Positions 45,578-57,555 are shown, counted from the first letter of the stretch. The stretch: 64,000 nt of DNA from Chaenocephalus aceratus (GCA_023974075.1 JAMFTG010000055.1:372001-436000), one strand, 5' to 3'. Made by a program: numbers and translations. The notes: a model not told the origin generated them from the sequence alone.

Positions 45578-45733
45578 AACCCTCTCCACCAAGTTAGAGA
45601 TGCAAACTTTGACAAGTTTGAGCCTGGTCTTCTCGGTAAGAATGGCATTAGTTTGCAGTTCATCAAATACTTCTGGAATGTTCTTCTTAAGTAGATCAGT
45701 TAGGCCATTCAGAAGAACTGGTTCTTGTGTAGG
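45578..45733 (-). CDS. Exon-like segment of an unrecognised gene (52 codons)
   Basis: Minus-strand acceptor TTGTTTTGTTCAG and donor GTT|GTAAGT bracket exactly 52 codons in phase 0, encoding PTQEPVLLNGLTDLLKKNIP, EVFDELQTNAILTEKTRLKL and VKVCISNLVERV. The helix-rich pattern resembles a segment found in unnamed, often SAM-domain-linked, fish proteins. I recall this only loosely and do not assign a function. Further exons would lie below 45560, where hAT copies have inserted. Confidence 0.4.
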
Positions 45734-45828
45734 CTGAACAAAACAATAAGAGCAAGCACAGCACAAAGTAAAGTTCTGGCTGTGTAATCTTTTTGAAACA
45801 CAATTTAACAAGCATGGTAAATGTATAC

Positions 45829-46099
45829 CTGAGTTCTCTTAGGATATGCTGAAGATCCGGTGCTTCAGAAAAGTGCACTTGGAATCTGTTACTTATGTTC
45901 TCACTTCTATCAATATATATAAACTCTTGGAAGTCTGTGTTGTATTTTAAAATCCTATCAAGGACAAATTCAAATGCACCTGTTACTTCCAGGAGATGGT
46001 TTGTGCTTTGGACACTGTAGATTTTTCTTTTAATTTCCTTTCCATTTTTTATTTAAATTGCTAGGACTTTAACAGATTCCTGCTGCTCATTCCCGCTTT
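45829..46099 (-). pseudogene. Exon-like segment with an in-frame stop, same strand
   Basis: After a minus-strand acceptor (TTATAATTACAG) a frame reads SGNEQQESVKVLAI, then TAA, then IKNGKEIKRKIYSVQSTNHL and LLEVTGAFEFVLDRILKYNT to DLQHILRELR, followed by a possible donor AG|GTATAC. The stop and a phase mismatch with the exon at 45578-45733 suggest a decayed exon, or that an intermediate exon is missing. No domain is recognised. Confidence 0.3.
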
Positions 46100-46597
46100 C
46101 TGTAATTATAAGAAAAAGACAAATTCATCCTGATGTTGACTAATCATATTATGCCAGATTAAATTAAATTAAATCATCTATCATCTTCTAGTTAAACCCA
46201 TTAATACACACCTTATATAAGTTATGAGCAGTATGGTAATTTTAAGCTAATTAACTTCACCCATAAAGACAACTTCTAGAGAAGCACAGGCGAGATTCTG
46301 CTCAGCCTCCTGTGGCGTTTTCTCCTGGAGGCTGGGTATTTCTTTATATTTTGTATTTGTATTAAAAAACATCTCTCCGCTGTTGTCAGTGAGAATGAAA
46401 CAGCGCCCCTCTTAATTAATGTTTGGTGAAACACAGATTTGCATGCTACACTCACTCTAAAGAGAACAGAGATGCTGTGGGTCGTTGTGCAATCATTACC
46501 TGGGAGGAGTCATATTCCAAGGAAAATGATACTGACAGGGTGACAGTTTCTTTGGAACAAGAAAGAATGGTGCAATAAGTAAAAAAAGCAGGAATTC

Positions 46598-46599
46598 AC

Positions 46600-46651
<52 letters not shown>
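46598..46651. repeat. (CA)n microsatellite
   Basis: About 26 CA units, followed by a C8 run. Confidence 0.97.
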
Positions 46652-46653
<2 letters not shown>

Positions 46654-46690
46654 CCCCCCCATGACAGTTGCTGCAGCATTTGAAAACCTT

Positions 46691-46890
46691 TGATCACATA
46701 CAGTACCAGTCAAAAGTGTGGACACACCTTCTCATTCGAAAGTTTTGATTTATTTAGATAATTTTTTACATTGTAGATTAATACTGAAGACATCAAAACT
46801 ATGAAAGAACATAATCTGGAATTATGTGGTAAACATAAAGGTGTTAAACAAAACGGTATATGATTTATATTTTTCAGAGTAGCCTGCAAC
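46691..46890. mobile_element. Tc1/mariner-like terminal fragment, copy B
   Basis: ATACAGTACCAGTCAAAAGT and TGTGGACACACCTTCTCATT are closer to the Tc1-like consensus than the equivalent part of copy A at 30001. Only one end is present. Confidence 0.7.
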
Positions 46891-47223
46891 CTGGGCTGCT
46901 GTGCTCTCAGTGTTTTGTCTCCCTGCTCCTGCCTGTAGTGCTTTCTCTTGTTATGCACAATGTTGATTCTTCTTTCAGAACTAGCTGAATACATGGGTAA
47001 AGGTTCTACTTGAGCCCAATTTGAATACCATGAAGAAATAATTAAAGCCAGCTTAAGCTAAATGTCAAATGTATTTAATTAATGTACATTTGTTTTTATT
47101 TATTTTAAATTCTCCAGTCGAGCTTCTTTCGAGTTCAGTCTAGTCAACAAATAGTTTCTCATAACAGGTGCCTCCCATTCTCACTGCTGTCCCAACAAGT
47201 TTTAACCTTGTGCAGACAAGCTG

Positions 47224-47356
<133 letters not shown>

Positions 47357-48120
47357 TGGATAAGTATTCACCTTAATCCACATTGTAAATTGCTGCCTTC
47401 TTTAAAGTTATTAGTAATTCAAGATTCATTATTAATTAAATGTGGTACATAAGATAAAATAAATGACATAACTTTGACTTGATCATTTCGTTCACAACAT
47501 TAGACCTGTCCTCTAATCTCGACTAGAATAAGATAAGTGTGCATGTGTGGGTGTGTTAACTCTCCTGTAATGTACCTAGTCTTGTTATCCTTTTCATTAC
47601 AGAGCTGGGAGAATGGTGTATTGATTAGATTCTGATCCGTGCAAGTCCAATTTTGACTGACTTTAGTTGTAATGTTAATTTGAATTTGAGTTCAACTCAG
47701 AAGCAATTATTTAAATTAACTCTACATTTCTCATGATGATGGATTAGGGTTCAACATTTTTCCCACTAATTTGTTGTATGATTAGGCCAAAGGTAAAGAG
47801 AGAAATTGATGACCTTGTGTCCCTTTTGTTAGTACGTACGTGGTTTAGCTTCACTAAAAGTCACCCAGTTCTGCCCTGCTACAGTCCGGCTGAGTGCAGT
47901 CACAGAGATGCTCTGGCTGCTCTACATGCAATGACATTAATGGTTTGGTCCGAGAATGGACCCCATTTCCTGCTCCCAGAGAGAATGACCCTCCTCAAAC
48001 TGCCGCTCCTCCTCCAAAGACTCAGGAGGCACACCAACATTACAGCCGTTGATACTGTCTCACATGGGTCTTCTCCCCCCCACTGAGCCATGAAATGAAA
48101 GCATGAGATGTGCTTTAAAC

Positions 48121-49109
48121 ACCTGGGTTGGGTTCCAATAGTCCATTTAGCTTAGGAACCTTCCTAACCAAGTGAAATGACCCAGAAGTACGTCAGTGGC
48201 AGCCATGATAAGTGCCGTTCCAATTCTCCAAATGAAAGGAAAGGAGGTTTCAAACTTCCTTTATAACCTCCTTTAGCTTAGGAACCACTGGACCTCCCTT
48301 GACGAAAGGAGAGGAGAAAATGCTGCCCCACAATGCATTGCAGCCGCAGCATTTGCCGTCACTCAACAGTCGGCCGTTCACGGAAACAATCGATTATGAC
48401 CGAGAAATTATATCATGAACGTTACGGTGCTTATTAAGCTTTTTAAAACGTATGTGGTAAGTTGCCAAAGTGCTTTGTTCTGAACGTTCATCAGTATTAT
48501 AATCAAAAAGAGAAATATGAACGTTAGTTTTTACTGAAATGATCAAATAAAGTCAACATTTCACAGTCTTTACTGAGCTGTGTGGAGTTTGTTCAACTTT
48601 TAAAAGATGTTTGGATGGTGATATACACAGTGATAGATGTTAAGGACTAACGTTTATAATAAATACATTTGTATTGATTTTAAGATATTTTCATAGTTCA
48701 TACAATCATACGTATTGGGATCATTTGTATTAATGTGGACCGGAGGGAGTGGGTGATGAGCATAAGTTTCACTTTCCTTTTTTATTTCAATTCCAACTTT
48801 GGTCCTGAAGAATATGTTTCTCTGTTGTCCACGTTCATAAAGCAAAAAGCAACAGCATCAGAGCACGGTGCAGAGTCTCTAGATGAGTTTACAGTAGTCC
48901 CTCGTTCTTATTGAACATCCATGTTGTAGTCCGCTGTATAGAAAACTGTAGTTTCCATAGTTTCCCCACAGCAGCAGACGTACATTCATGACATCTGCTG
49001 GCGCATCATAAACACGTCGGATAGTGAAAGTGCATTCGGATTCTCTAAAGTACCGCAGTCTCTTCTCCTAAGTCCTTTTGAATTCTCCTATCCACTATCC
49101 CTTAACCCC
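48121..49109. other. Probable MITE-like non-coding region
   Basis: The interval begins GGTTGGGTTCCAATAGTCC and holds two copies of TTTAGCTTAGGAACC (about 48147 and 48272). It ends with CTAAGTCCTTTTGAATTCTC near 49090, which resembles material from abundant fish DNA elements. I cannot pair the ends. No exon is supported. Confidence 0.35.
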
Positions 49110-49935
49110 GTGACGTTTCACTCAGAGGTCAAGGATGATCGGAACGCAACCCAGGAAGCAGCGTTTCCGCCTAGGGGGGTGTATTGCCATAATTTGACGC
49201 CCTTATTCAGCTCGGGACGCCCTGAACTTGAGCCGAGGGCGTCCAAAAATATTAATAATTCGAGAGAAGATCGAGAGTTTTTATCGCTTGAAATAACGAA
49301 AAGGAAAAAGGACAAGGACATCCCTCTGTTGGAGGGGCAAAGGAGTCTGGTGGGATTCTTTTTGGAGTATTGAAGATCGTTTCCCCGACATCGGCAGTGC
49401 CTGCTACAGGACAACACGGAACGTGCGCTGTGCTAGTGGAGCACGCCCGTGAGCTGCGAGCACCAGAGCCTCGCAGCGGCGAAACTGAGGCTCCGTGGTA
49501 AACTGTGGTCGATGTGGCAGCGGTGGTCCTGCGGGGAAACAAAACACCGGATGCGGACGTGGTCCCGGAGTTTGTTTACGTATTTACATTTCTGATTGTG
49601 ATGCTTCTTTTGTATCTAAATTGATGATTAAAAGTCCTATATTTTTTTGTTTTAGTGACTCCTTCGTGCAGTGCGACAACAGCACTTTCCCGCGTCTTCC
49701 CTCCCTCGCTTCCGGGTCGGAACAACCAGCGCAGCGGCAACAGACTTCACTTCAGTCCGAGAAAAGTGATCGGGCTTCGGCCTCAGGAACATCTCTGAGG
49801 CAGGGCGACTTGGAAGTCCACGAAGAGCCGTTTGGGAGGTGAAACAGCCGGTGCTTTTAAGAGAGCCAAACCAAATTATTCGGCTCACTAACGTAAAAAG
49901 ACAGTATCTATAAGGGACAGCTCAAGTCAAAATTC
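49110..49935. other. G+C-rich, CpG-containing segment of unknown nature
   Basis: Unlike its A+T-rich surroundings, this stretch is G+C- and CpG-rich. It includes a TTTTTTTGTTTTAG acceptor-like site at about 49640-49654 and an imperfect palindrome around GACGCCC...GGGCGTC (49197-49230). A 115-codon frame (49495-49842) crosses the acceptor-like site and shows no domain. It may be the 5' exon region of an unidentified gene or transposon DNA. Confidence 0.3.
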
Positions 49936-50166
49936 AAGGCAAGGCAAGTTTATTTATATAGCACCTTTCAAAAAAGGCAATTTCATTTACAAAAATGAAA
50001 GACATTCAGACAAAGGCATTTAAAAACAGTAAAAGATAATAAAAGAAACATTAAAAGAAAAAAATATATGAATAAAAAGTACATGAATAAAAAGTTACAG
50101 TGCAGTTTAAGATATGAATAGTTCACACAGAAGTTCCACTTTACTGATGAACACAACGGCTCAGTT

Positions 50167-53160
50167 TCAATCAAAAGCAGCAACAAAAACAAAAGTCTTC
50201 AGCCTGGATTTAAAAGTAGTCAGAGATGCAGCAGACCTGCAGGTTTCTGGGAGTTTGTTCCAGATATTTGGAGCATAATAACTGAACGCTGCTTCTCCAT
50301 GTTTAGTTCTGACTCTGGGGACAGAAAGCTGACCAGTCCCTAAAGACCTGAGAGATCTGGATGGTTCATAATATAGCAGAAGATCAGAAATGTATTTTGG
50401 GCCTAAACCATTCAAAGCTTTATAAACCAGCAGCAGTATTTTGAAATCTATTCTTTGACACACAGGACGCCAGTGTAAAGACTTCAGAACAGGAATGATG
50501 TGATCCACTTTCTTAGTGTTAGTGAGGACTCGAGCAGCGGCGTTCTGAATCAGCTGCAGCTTTCTAATAGATTTGTTAGTGAGACCTGCAAAGACACCAT
50601 TACAGTAGTCCAGTCTATTGAAGATAAAAGCATGGACAAGTTTTTCCAAATCCTGCTGTGACATTAGTCTTTTAATCCTAGATATATTCTTTAGGTGATA
50701 GTAGGCTGATTTATTAACTGTTTTAATGTGACTGTTGAAACTCAGGTCAGAGTCTATGACTACACCTAGATTTCTGGCTTTATCTGTTGGTTTGAAGATT
50801 GCAGACTGAAGCTCAGCGCTAACTTTTATACGTTCTGCCTTGGCTCCAAAAACCATTACCTCAGTTTTATCTTTGTTTAATTGGAGAAAGTTCTGACACA
50901 TCCAGTCATTGATTTGTTCAATGCACTTACTCAGTGTTTGAATTGGAGAATAGTCTCCTGGTGAAATGGGTATGTAAATGTATGTGTCATCCGCATAGCT
51001 ATGGCAACTTATTTTGTTGTTTTTCATTATCTGAGCCAGTGGTAGCATGTAGATGTTAAAGAGAAGAGGCCCCAAGATGGAGCCTTGAGGAACCCCACAA
51101 GTCATATTTGTCAACTCAGATTTGTATTTATCTATAGAAACAAAGTTGTTTCTGTCCTTTAAGTAGGATTCAAACCAATTTAGAACTGTTTCCCAAAGTC
51201 TCACCCAGTTTTCTAGTCGGTCTAGTAATATGTTGTGGTCAACAGTGTCAAACGCAGCACTGAGATCTAATAATACTAACACTGAAGTTCTGCCACTGTC
51301 TGTGTTTAAGTGGATGTCATTGAAGACCTTTACAAGAGCAGTCTGAGTGCTGTGGTTTGGACGAAAGCCTGACTGGAACACATCCAAACAGCTATTTAAA
51401 TGCAAGAAATTACTCAACTGTTGAAAAATAACTTTTTCAATGATTTTACCTAGAAATGGCAGGTTTGATATGGGCCTGTAATTGTTCATTACTGAAGCAT
51501 CTAGATTATTCTTTTTTAAGAGCGGTTTAATGACTGCAGTTTTCAGGGCCTGTGGAAAAACACCTGAGTGAAGAGACTTGTTTACTATATGAAGTAGATC
51601 TGAGGCCATGCAAGGAAAACATTTTTGAAAAACCCTGTTGGAATAATATCAAGACAGCAAGAGGAGGATTTCAGAAGTTGTATAATGTCCTCTAGGTTTT
51701 TATCATTAATCTGATGGAATTGTGTCATGGTGTTTGAATTGATATTAGGTGGACACAGAGACAAAACATTTGCTGTATCTGATGCAGAGGCACTGACTGC
51801 TTGTCTGATTTTCTGAATTTTGTCAGTGAAGAATGAGGCAAAATCATTGCACGCCCTGGTGGATAGAAATTAAGAGGCTACTGACACTGGGGGGTTAGTT
51901 AGTCTGTCGACGGTAGCGAATAAGGCACATGCGTTGTTTTTGTTTTTGGCAATGATATCAGAGAAGAAAGACTGTCGGGCAAATTTCAATTCCAAATTAT
52001 AAAGACCAAGTCTCTCTTTATAGATTTCAAAGTGCACCTGGAGATTTGTTTTTCGCCACCTGCGTTCAGCTTTTCGACACTCTTTTTTCTCTGTTCTCAT
52101 GATCATGGCCTTTCTCCATGGAGATATTTTCTTCCCAGTCACTTCCTTTACCCTAGTTGGAGCAATAGCATCTATACAATTTTAAAATGTTTTAATTAAA
52201 ATGATCTACTAGTTCATTTACTGAGATGTTAGCAGGGGCAAGTGTGGAAGAAAAATTCTGAGTGAACATTTCCCTAGTGTTTTCAGTTAAATATCGCGTT
52301 GTGGTTACCTCTTTTTGAACATTTGTGTGAACAGAAATAGAGCTGTCAAAGAAAACACAGGAATGATCAGAAAGTGCAACATCAGTCAACACAACCTCAG
52401 AGATATTCAGACCCTTTGAGATAATTAAGTCCAGAGTGTGCCCCTTATTGTGCGTGGGCTCCGTCACATGCTGAGTCAGTCCATAGTTATCAAGAACACA
52501 AAACAGTTCTTTAGCCCCTCTGTCTTGGGGGTTCTCAACATGGATGTTAAAATCACCAAAAATGACTAGACGGTCAAAGTCAATACACACTATAGACAGC
52601 AGTTCAGTAAAGTCATCAAAAAAGCTTGCACGGTATTTGGGTGGTCTATAGATATTTAGGAACAGAGCTCGAGAGGAGCATTTCAGCTGAAGGGCCACAT
52701 ATTCAAAAGAAGCAAAGTTTCCATAAGAAGTCTTCTTGCATTGAAGGGAATCATTGAACAGAATAGCAACTCCACCCCCTTTCTTATGCATTCTTTCCCG
52801 ACTCATAAAACTAAAGTTGGGAGGGGTTGATTCGATAAGAACAGCTGTACTGTTATTTTGTTCGATCCAAGTTTTCGTTAAAAACATAAAATCGAGATTG
52901 TGCTCAGTGATAAAATCATTGATTAAAAATGTTTTACCTGCCAAAGACCTGACATTTAATAAAGCTAGTTTAAGTTTGTTAAACACACTATCAGTCAGGT
53001 TTTTTGTAACAAGCTGTGGCTGACATGGAATCACTGCTAAATTTGATAAACTCACACAAACGTTTGAGCGCTTCCTGTTTCTAAGCTGATTCACCGCTCT
53101 TAATCTATTACCTATCAACGCAGATATCGGCAAAGCTACAGGCAGGCAGGGCCCCGGCAT
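50167..53160 (-). pseudogene. LINE-B ORF2, endonuclease-RT with catalytic mutation and frameshifts
   Basis: The endonuclease (53160-52192) shows LALLNVRSL, MHKKGGGVAILFND, IFGDFNIHVE and LSDHSCVF. The metal-binding Glu motif LTETW reads LTKTW: the Glu codon position (52873-52875) is AAA. RT (51609-50167) shows [41 protein letters not shown] and YADD at 50986-50997. The C-terminus is FKSRLKTFVFVAAFD. Disruptions are frameshifts near 52190 and 51620 and a TAA at 51868-51870 (approximate). The protein could not be made as one piece. Confidence 0.88.
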
Positions 53161-53514
53161 GTCCTGGAAAGAGTTGAGAGTGCCATACGCCCTTGAGCAT
53201 GGACCCAGAAAATATCAGTCAGTGTTTGCATTTTTTACACACACATCCTTATCAGGCTTCGGAGACAACAGTTTTGAAGCGGGGGGAGGAAGTTTTGGTC
53301 CGGATGATTGTGGTAGGCATGGTGACGGGGGTGTTGGTGCGCGTCCAGGGGAAGAGGTGGTTGACGTAGGCACGGTGACGGAGACGGGGGAGGTGGTGCG
53401 CGTCTCTGCTTCAGTGATTTGATGGACATGCTGCCAGCCCTGCATATCGCCTTAGTTTGGTTATTGAACTCCAGGAAGGAATCGGTGCCAACCCTCTGTA
53501 TCTCCTTCGTGTGT

Positions 53515-54871
53515 TCAAGCGATCTCCAGGAGGGTGGGCAAGGGTGAAAGGGTGAATGGAGAGTAGAGAGAGCTGTGGGGTGAAGGAAGAGTATCCTCAG
53601 AGGTGATAGGGGGGGTGAAGGGTGGTGGAGACTCCTCCATTTGTCTCCCATGATCAAGACATTCCTCAGACGGGTGCAGTGATAGATTTTCAAGGTTTTC
53701 TGAGCGATGTGTTGTGTCTTGTTTTGATTCCTCTTGTTGCTTGTCCTTGGCAGAGGGAACAGATTGATGACGCAGGCAGTTGAATATGTTAGAGATAAAC
53801 ACTTTCACTCCTGACTTGTTCAGGCAAACTCCATTTGCCTTGAAAAGATGTCTACGGTCCCAGAAAAAAGTTAAAGTTGTCAATAAAATGGACAGAATGG
53901 TCAGTACAGACAGTTGAAAGCCAGGTGTTCAGTGCAAACAATCTGCTGAATCTCTCCACTCCTCTTTTGACTGGCGGTAGAGGGCCACTGATGAACACAT
54001 CTGCATTTAGAGAGCTGACCGTTTCCAACAGACATTTAAAGTCTTCTTTCAGCACTTCTGACTCTTGTTTCACAACATCATTTGTTCCAATGTGCAGAAC
54101 CAGATTCTTCACAGTCGGATGTTCAGCCCCAATATGCAGGATCTTCTCAGACAAGTCAGAGACCACATCCTTGGGAAAACAGAGTACTTTGGTGTTGTTC
54201 TTACTACACAGACTTTGTACATCTCTTACAGCATAGTCACCCACAATCAGAGTTTCAGGCCCAGTCGTTAGCTTTCCCTCTAGCCTTTTACTTTTGGAGT
54301 AGCTATTGGTCCTTACCCTGCTGTGTGAAGAGGACGGGTTATCCAGGTCATCAGAAAGAGATCTCCGGCTCTCGGTCAGCGGAGCGTATCTGTTCTGGAT
54401 TGGCACACTCAGTGGTTTAGGAGGATTGTTTGTAGTTCTCCCTTTAGCAGATGTCCACGGCTGTTTCCTAGTAGGAATAGGGGTTGAAGAGGCGCTCTTC
54501 CTGGGTGATAACAATGCAGGCCAGCCGGTCGCATCACAGATTTCAGAGCGCTTGGCTCTGCCTGTTGTTCGTCCTCCCAAATCCCATGGAAATGATTTAC
54601 TCTTAGGCCTTGCACCCAGAGAGTTCCAGGGAGGACTACCACTTGTAGATGTATTACCCGGTACACAGCCCCCCTGTTCATTGGAATCCTTGTAGCTGCT
54701 AACTAGCTTTGAGTTAGCATGCCTTTGTCCATTATTTTGCAACACTGGTAAAGTGATGTCATTCCAACCAAGTGTACAGGAGCCGCTGTTCGAAGTTTTC
54801 ATAAAAATAAAAATAGAAAAACAGCATAAAAAAGTAAGCAGAGGCAAGAGCAAGTAGAAACGCATCTGCAC
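53515..54871 (-). pseudogene. LINE-B ORF1, SGNH/GDSL-like domain, frameshifted
   Basis: The main frame runs from 54871 to 53852. A basic Ser/Pro-rich N-terminal part with short RYAPLTESRR motifs precedes the SGNH-like domain: ETLIVGDYAVRDV, LVLHIGTNDVVKQ and ISGPLPPVKRG. A one-base shift near 53870 moves the end of the domain (FKANGVCLNKSGVKVF) to the next frame, which runs on to 53515. The catalytic DxxH block V appears degenerate (NGVCL). The first 24 residues are hydrophobic and may be untranslated leader; a start at a later Met (MKTSNSGS, about 54801) is plausible. Confidence 0.75.
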
Positions 54872-54905
54872 TGTAAGAAGTCTGGAAGGGAACCATACAA
54901 ATAAC

Positions 54906-55059
54906 TATAAAACAATACTGTAGAATAACAAAATGCCGTGAATAAACCAAAATACACGTATTGAAGCGGTTCGCTGCTGATTACCACCAGCCCCCCCCCG
55001 CGCGGATAGCTGATTACTACCGAATATCTGGAGTCCGAAAAACGGTATTCGGGACAGCC
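54906..55059 (-). mobile_element. hAT end fragment (TAGGGCTGTCC type)
   Basis: The reverse complement starts TAGGGCTGTCCCGAATACCG and continues TTTTTCGGACTCCAGATATT, typical of another hAT family end in fish. It is truncated by, or hosts, the 5' end of LINE-B. A 10-C run is at 54990. Confidence 0.5.
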
Positions 55060-55229
55060 CTAATATGAGGAGCTGTGAGCTCTGAGTGCTAACAGCCAAC
55101 GGCTGATGATTTTGGCTTTGTGGTTGGCATTGAAGATGACGTCACCCCCAAGACATAATGCAGGAATGTGAGAGCAGACAGGTGTGTTGCAACCTTGTGC
55201 GGGAATGGCAGGGGCAGAAACACAAAAGT

Positions 55230-55258
55230 CTCTCACACACACACACACACACACACAC
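55230..55258. repeat. Short (CA)n run
   Basis: About 14 CA units, following GTCTCT. Confidence 0.95.
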
Positions 55259-55725
55259 GATTCCACACTTTTGTTAGCCCTGTACATCCTGTATATCAGG
55301 CATCCTCAAAGTACGGACTCCGGTCCGGATCCGGACCGAACCACAACTGTCTCTGGACTCTGAGCAAATTATACTTTTCATATGTATTATCTGTATTATC
55401 TGTGTTATCTGCGAGACATCGCCACAACGCAACGAGTCAAAATGATCCGCTATGTCCATAGACTGCAAACAGCGCTCATCAGACATTTATGAGAGAAAGT
55501 CTCTAATGTCCGAGTGCAAGTGAATGCAGCACAAGATGCACATCATGTAACCTCTCCCCCGGTCCTGGCGCGAGCGTTGATGATGATTGGCGGCGATTTC
55601 ATTGGAACGGGACGGCGCAAAACGAAAAGCATTCGGACCCAAGCACTAAAGGAATGAGGTATTTGCGGTCTACACTGACAGAGAAGAGACTGTCAGTTTG
55701 GCTGTGCTCAGCATTGAATCAAAAC

Positions 55726-56089
55726 TGTTACGGTGTGTGAAGCAAGTAGGACCCAAATGCAGATTAACGTCAAAATAATTCCTTTATTTCAAGGCTATAT
55801 ATACACAGACAGAACACTCACCGAGGACAAGCCAAATCACAAGACAACCCGACAAAGAGAGACAGAAAACCCAGAACTTAAATACACCCAGGACTAATCA
55901 CATAAACACGACAGGTGAGGAGGGAGGAGAAAACACATAGGTACCAGGTGAACACAATTGGGTAATCAGAGAGGGAAACCGACAGAAAGAAAACAGGCAG
56001 GAAACGGGGGTGAACACTTTACAAAATAAAATAGGAAACCCAAAGATAGAAAAGGACAAGAAAAATACCAACACCGACAAATCCTAACA
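55726..56089 (-). repeat. 3' LTR of the non-autonomous element
   Basis: The minus strand runs from TGTTAGGATTTGTCGG to CACACCGTAACA, with TGTTA/TAACA short inverted ends. It includes TATTTAAG and GTATATATAGCC (TATA-like) and GAAATAAAGG (polyadenylation-like). It lacks the two bases GA present in the other LTR at CACGAGACAGG. Confidence 0.95.
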
Positions 56090-57550
56090 GTACCCCCCCC
56101 TCAAGGGACGGATCCCAGACGTCCCAAAACAAAAATCCAAAAACTCAAGCAGGGTGGGTGGAGGGGGTCCGGAGGAGGGACGCATCACAAAGCCACCAGG
56201 GTGGGAGGAGGGGGTCAGGAGGATGGGACTGAACTGACCGCCCAGGGGCAAGGCAGAGGACCAGGAAGGGGTCTCGGGCGGACGGCCCGGGGGTAAGGCG
56301 GAGTCCAAAAAGGGGGATTCGGGCGGACGGCCCGGGGGCAAGGCAGAGGGCCAGGAAGGGGTCTCGGGCGGACGGCCCGGGGGTAAGGTGGAGTCCAAAA
56401 AGGGGGATTCGGGCGGACGGCCCGGGGGCAAGGCAGAGGGCCAGGAAGGGGTCTCGGGCGGACGGCCCGGGGGCAAGATAGAGTCCAAGGTGGGGACCAT
56501 GGAGGGGCGAAGGCAGCGGCAGGAAGAGTCAGGGGGCCGGGCCCGAGGGCGAGGACCGCTGCACTCAGGGGGCCGGGCTTGAGGGCGAAGACCAGACAGC
56601 TCCGCAGGTCGGGCAGGAAGGCGCTGACGGGACAGTGCCGGAGGCCGGGCAGGACCCGGTGTCGGAGCTGGTGGGATAGACCTCGGCAGGATCCCCCACG
56701 GAAGAGGACCAGGACAAGGGATTGGCAGGACCCCCGGCAGGAGAGCAGTCGGCGGGGCTTCCAACAGCACAGGACAAAGGGTTGGCAGGACCCCCGGCAG
56801 GAGAGCAGACGGCGGGACCCCCAACGGGACAGGACAAAGGGCCGGCAAGACCCCCGGCAGGAGAGCAGTCGGTGGGGCCTCCAACGGCACAGGACAAAGG
56901 GTTGGCAGGACCCCCGGCAGGAGAGTAGTCGGTGGGGCCTCCAACGGCACAGGACAAAGGGTTGGCAGGACCCCCGGCAGGAGAGTAGTCGGCGGGACCC
57001 GCAACGGGACAGGACAAAGGGTTGGCAGGACCCCCGGCAGGAGAGTAGACGGCGGGACCGCCAACGGGACAGGACAAAGGGTTGGCAGGACCCCCGGCAG
57101 GAGAGTAGTCTGCGGGGCCTCCAACGGCACAGGACTAAGAGTTGGCAGGACCCCCGGCAGGAGAGTAGTCGGCGGGACCTCCAACGAGACAGGACAAGGA
57201 GCTGGCAGGACCCCCGGCAGGAGAGTAGACGGCGGGACCCCCAACGGGACAGGACAAAGGGTTGGCAGGACCCCCGGCAGGAGAGTAGTCGGCGGGGCCT
57301 CCAACGTGACAGGACAAGGAGTTGGCAGGACCCCCGGCAGAAGAGTAGTCTGCGGGACCTCCAACGGCACAGGACCTGGGGTTGGCAGGACCCCCGGCAG
57401 AAGAGTAGTCTGCGGGACCTCCAACGGCACAGGACATGGGGTTGGCAGGACCCCCGGCAGAAGAGTAATCTGCGGGACCTCCAACGGCACAGGACCTGGG
57501 GTTGGCAGGACCCCCGGCAGAAGAGTAGTCTGCGGGACCTCCAACAGCAC
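56084..57550 (-). CDS. Proline-rich 20-residue-repeat frame of the LTR element
   Basis: An uninterrupted 488-codon frame on the minus strand consists mainly of about 14 copies of a 20-residue unit of the type VPLEVPQTTLLPGVLPTPGP. It is followed by PARPPALSRQRLPARPAELS-like and PPGRPPETPSWPSALPPGRP repeats, and a C-terminal LLEFLDFCFGTSGIRPLRGG that reads through the polypurine tract into the LTR. The unit's DNA is a 60-bp minisatellite, so the frame may simply be permitted by the repeat; other frames are also open. No known domain is seen. The position after a gag-like frame suggests a gag extension. Confidence 0.5.
   Translation of the reverse strand: MLLEVPQTTLLPGVLPTPGPVPLEVPQITLLPGVLPTPCPVPLEVPQTTLLPGVLPTPGPVPLEVPQTTLLPGVLPTPCPVTLEAPPTTLLPGVLPTLCPVPLGVPPSTLLPGVLPAPCPVSLEVPPTTLLPGVLPTLSPVPLEAPQTTLLPGVLPTLCPVPLAVPPSTLLPGVLPTLCPVPLRVPPTTLLPGVLPTLCPVPLEAPPTTLLPGVLPTLCPVPLEAPPTALLPGVLPALCPVPLGVPPSALLPGVLPTLCPVLLEAPPTALLPGVLPIPCPGPLPWGILPRSIPPAPTPGPARPPALSRQRLPARPAELSGLRPQARPPECSGPRPRARPPDSSCRCLRPSMVPTLDSILPPGRPPETPSWPSALPPGRPPESPFLDSTLPPGRPPETPSWPSALPPGRPPESPFLDSALPPGRPPETPSWSSALPLGGQFSPILLTPSSHPGGFVMRPSSGPPPPTLLEFLDFCFGTSGIRPLRGGYC
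56090..56106 (-). promoter_or_regulatory. Polypurine tract of the non-autonomous element
   Basis: The minus strand reads CTTGAGGGGGGGGTACTG directly before the 3' LTR. The preceding CCGTCCCT and the trailing GTACTGT are shared with the chromovirus tract at 17610. Confidence 0.8.
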
Positions 57551-57555
57551 TTCAG
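56700..57555. repeat. 60-bp minisatellite, about 14 copies
   Basis: The unit has GGCAGGACCCCCGGCAGGAG, AGTAGTCGGCGGGACCTCCA and ACGGCACAGGACAAAGGGTT. Because 60 is divisible by three, each open frame yields a 20-residue repeat: Pro/Leu-rich and Gly/Pro-rich on the minus strand, Arg/Gln/Asp-rich on the plus strand. Further short-period repeats lie at 56270-56500 (GGGCGGACGGCCCGGGGG) and 57580-58180 (GAGAGGGGACT/GAGGAGGGACT). Confidence 0.95.

Larger units (their letters stand above)
49936..54905 (-). mobile_element. LINE-B: second L2/CR1-group retrotransposon
   Basis: Read on the minus strand it has ORF1 with an SGNH domain, ORF2 with endonuclease and RT, and a 3' end TGCTATATAAATAAACTTGC with a CTTGC-type tail at 49936-49950. 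The organisation is the same as LINE-A but the proteins differ clearly, so it is a separate family. It is nearly full length, with several disruptions. Its 5' end lies against a hAT terminus at about 54906. Confidence 0.85.

Noticed and set aside
49495..49842. 115-codon frame in the G+C-rich segment as a gene
   Set aside because: It crosses a likely splice acceptor, has no domain, and its composition rather than coding structure keeps it open.
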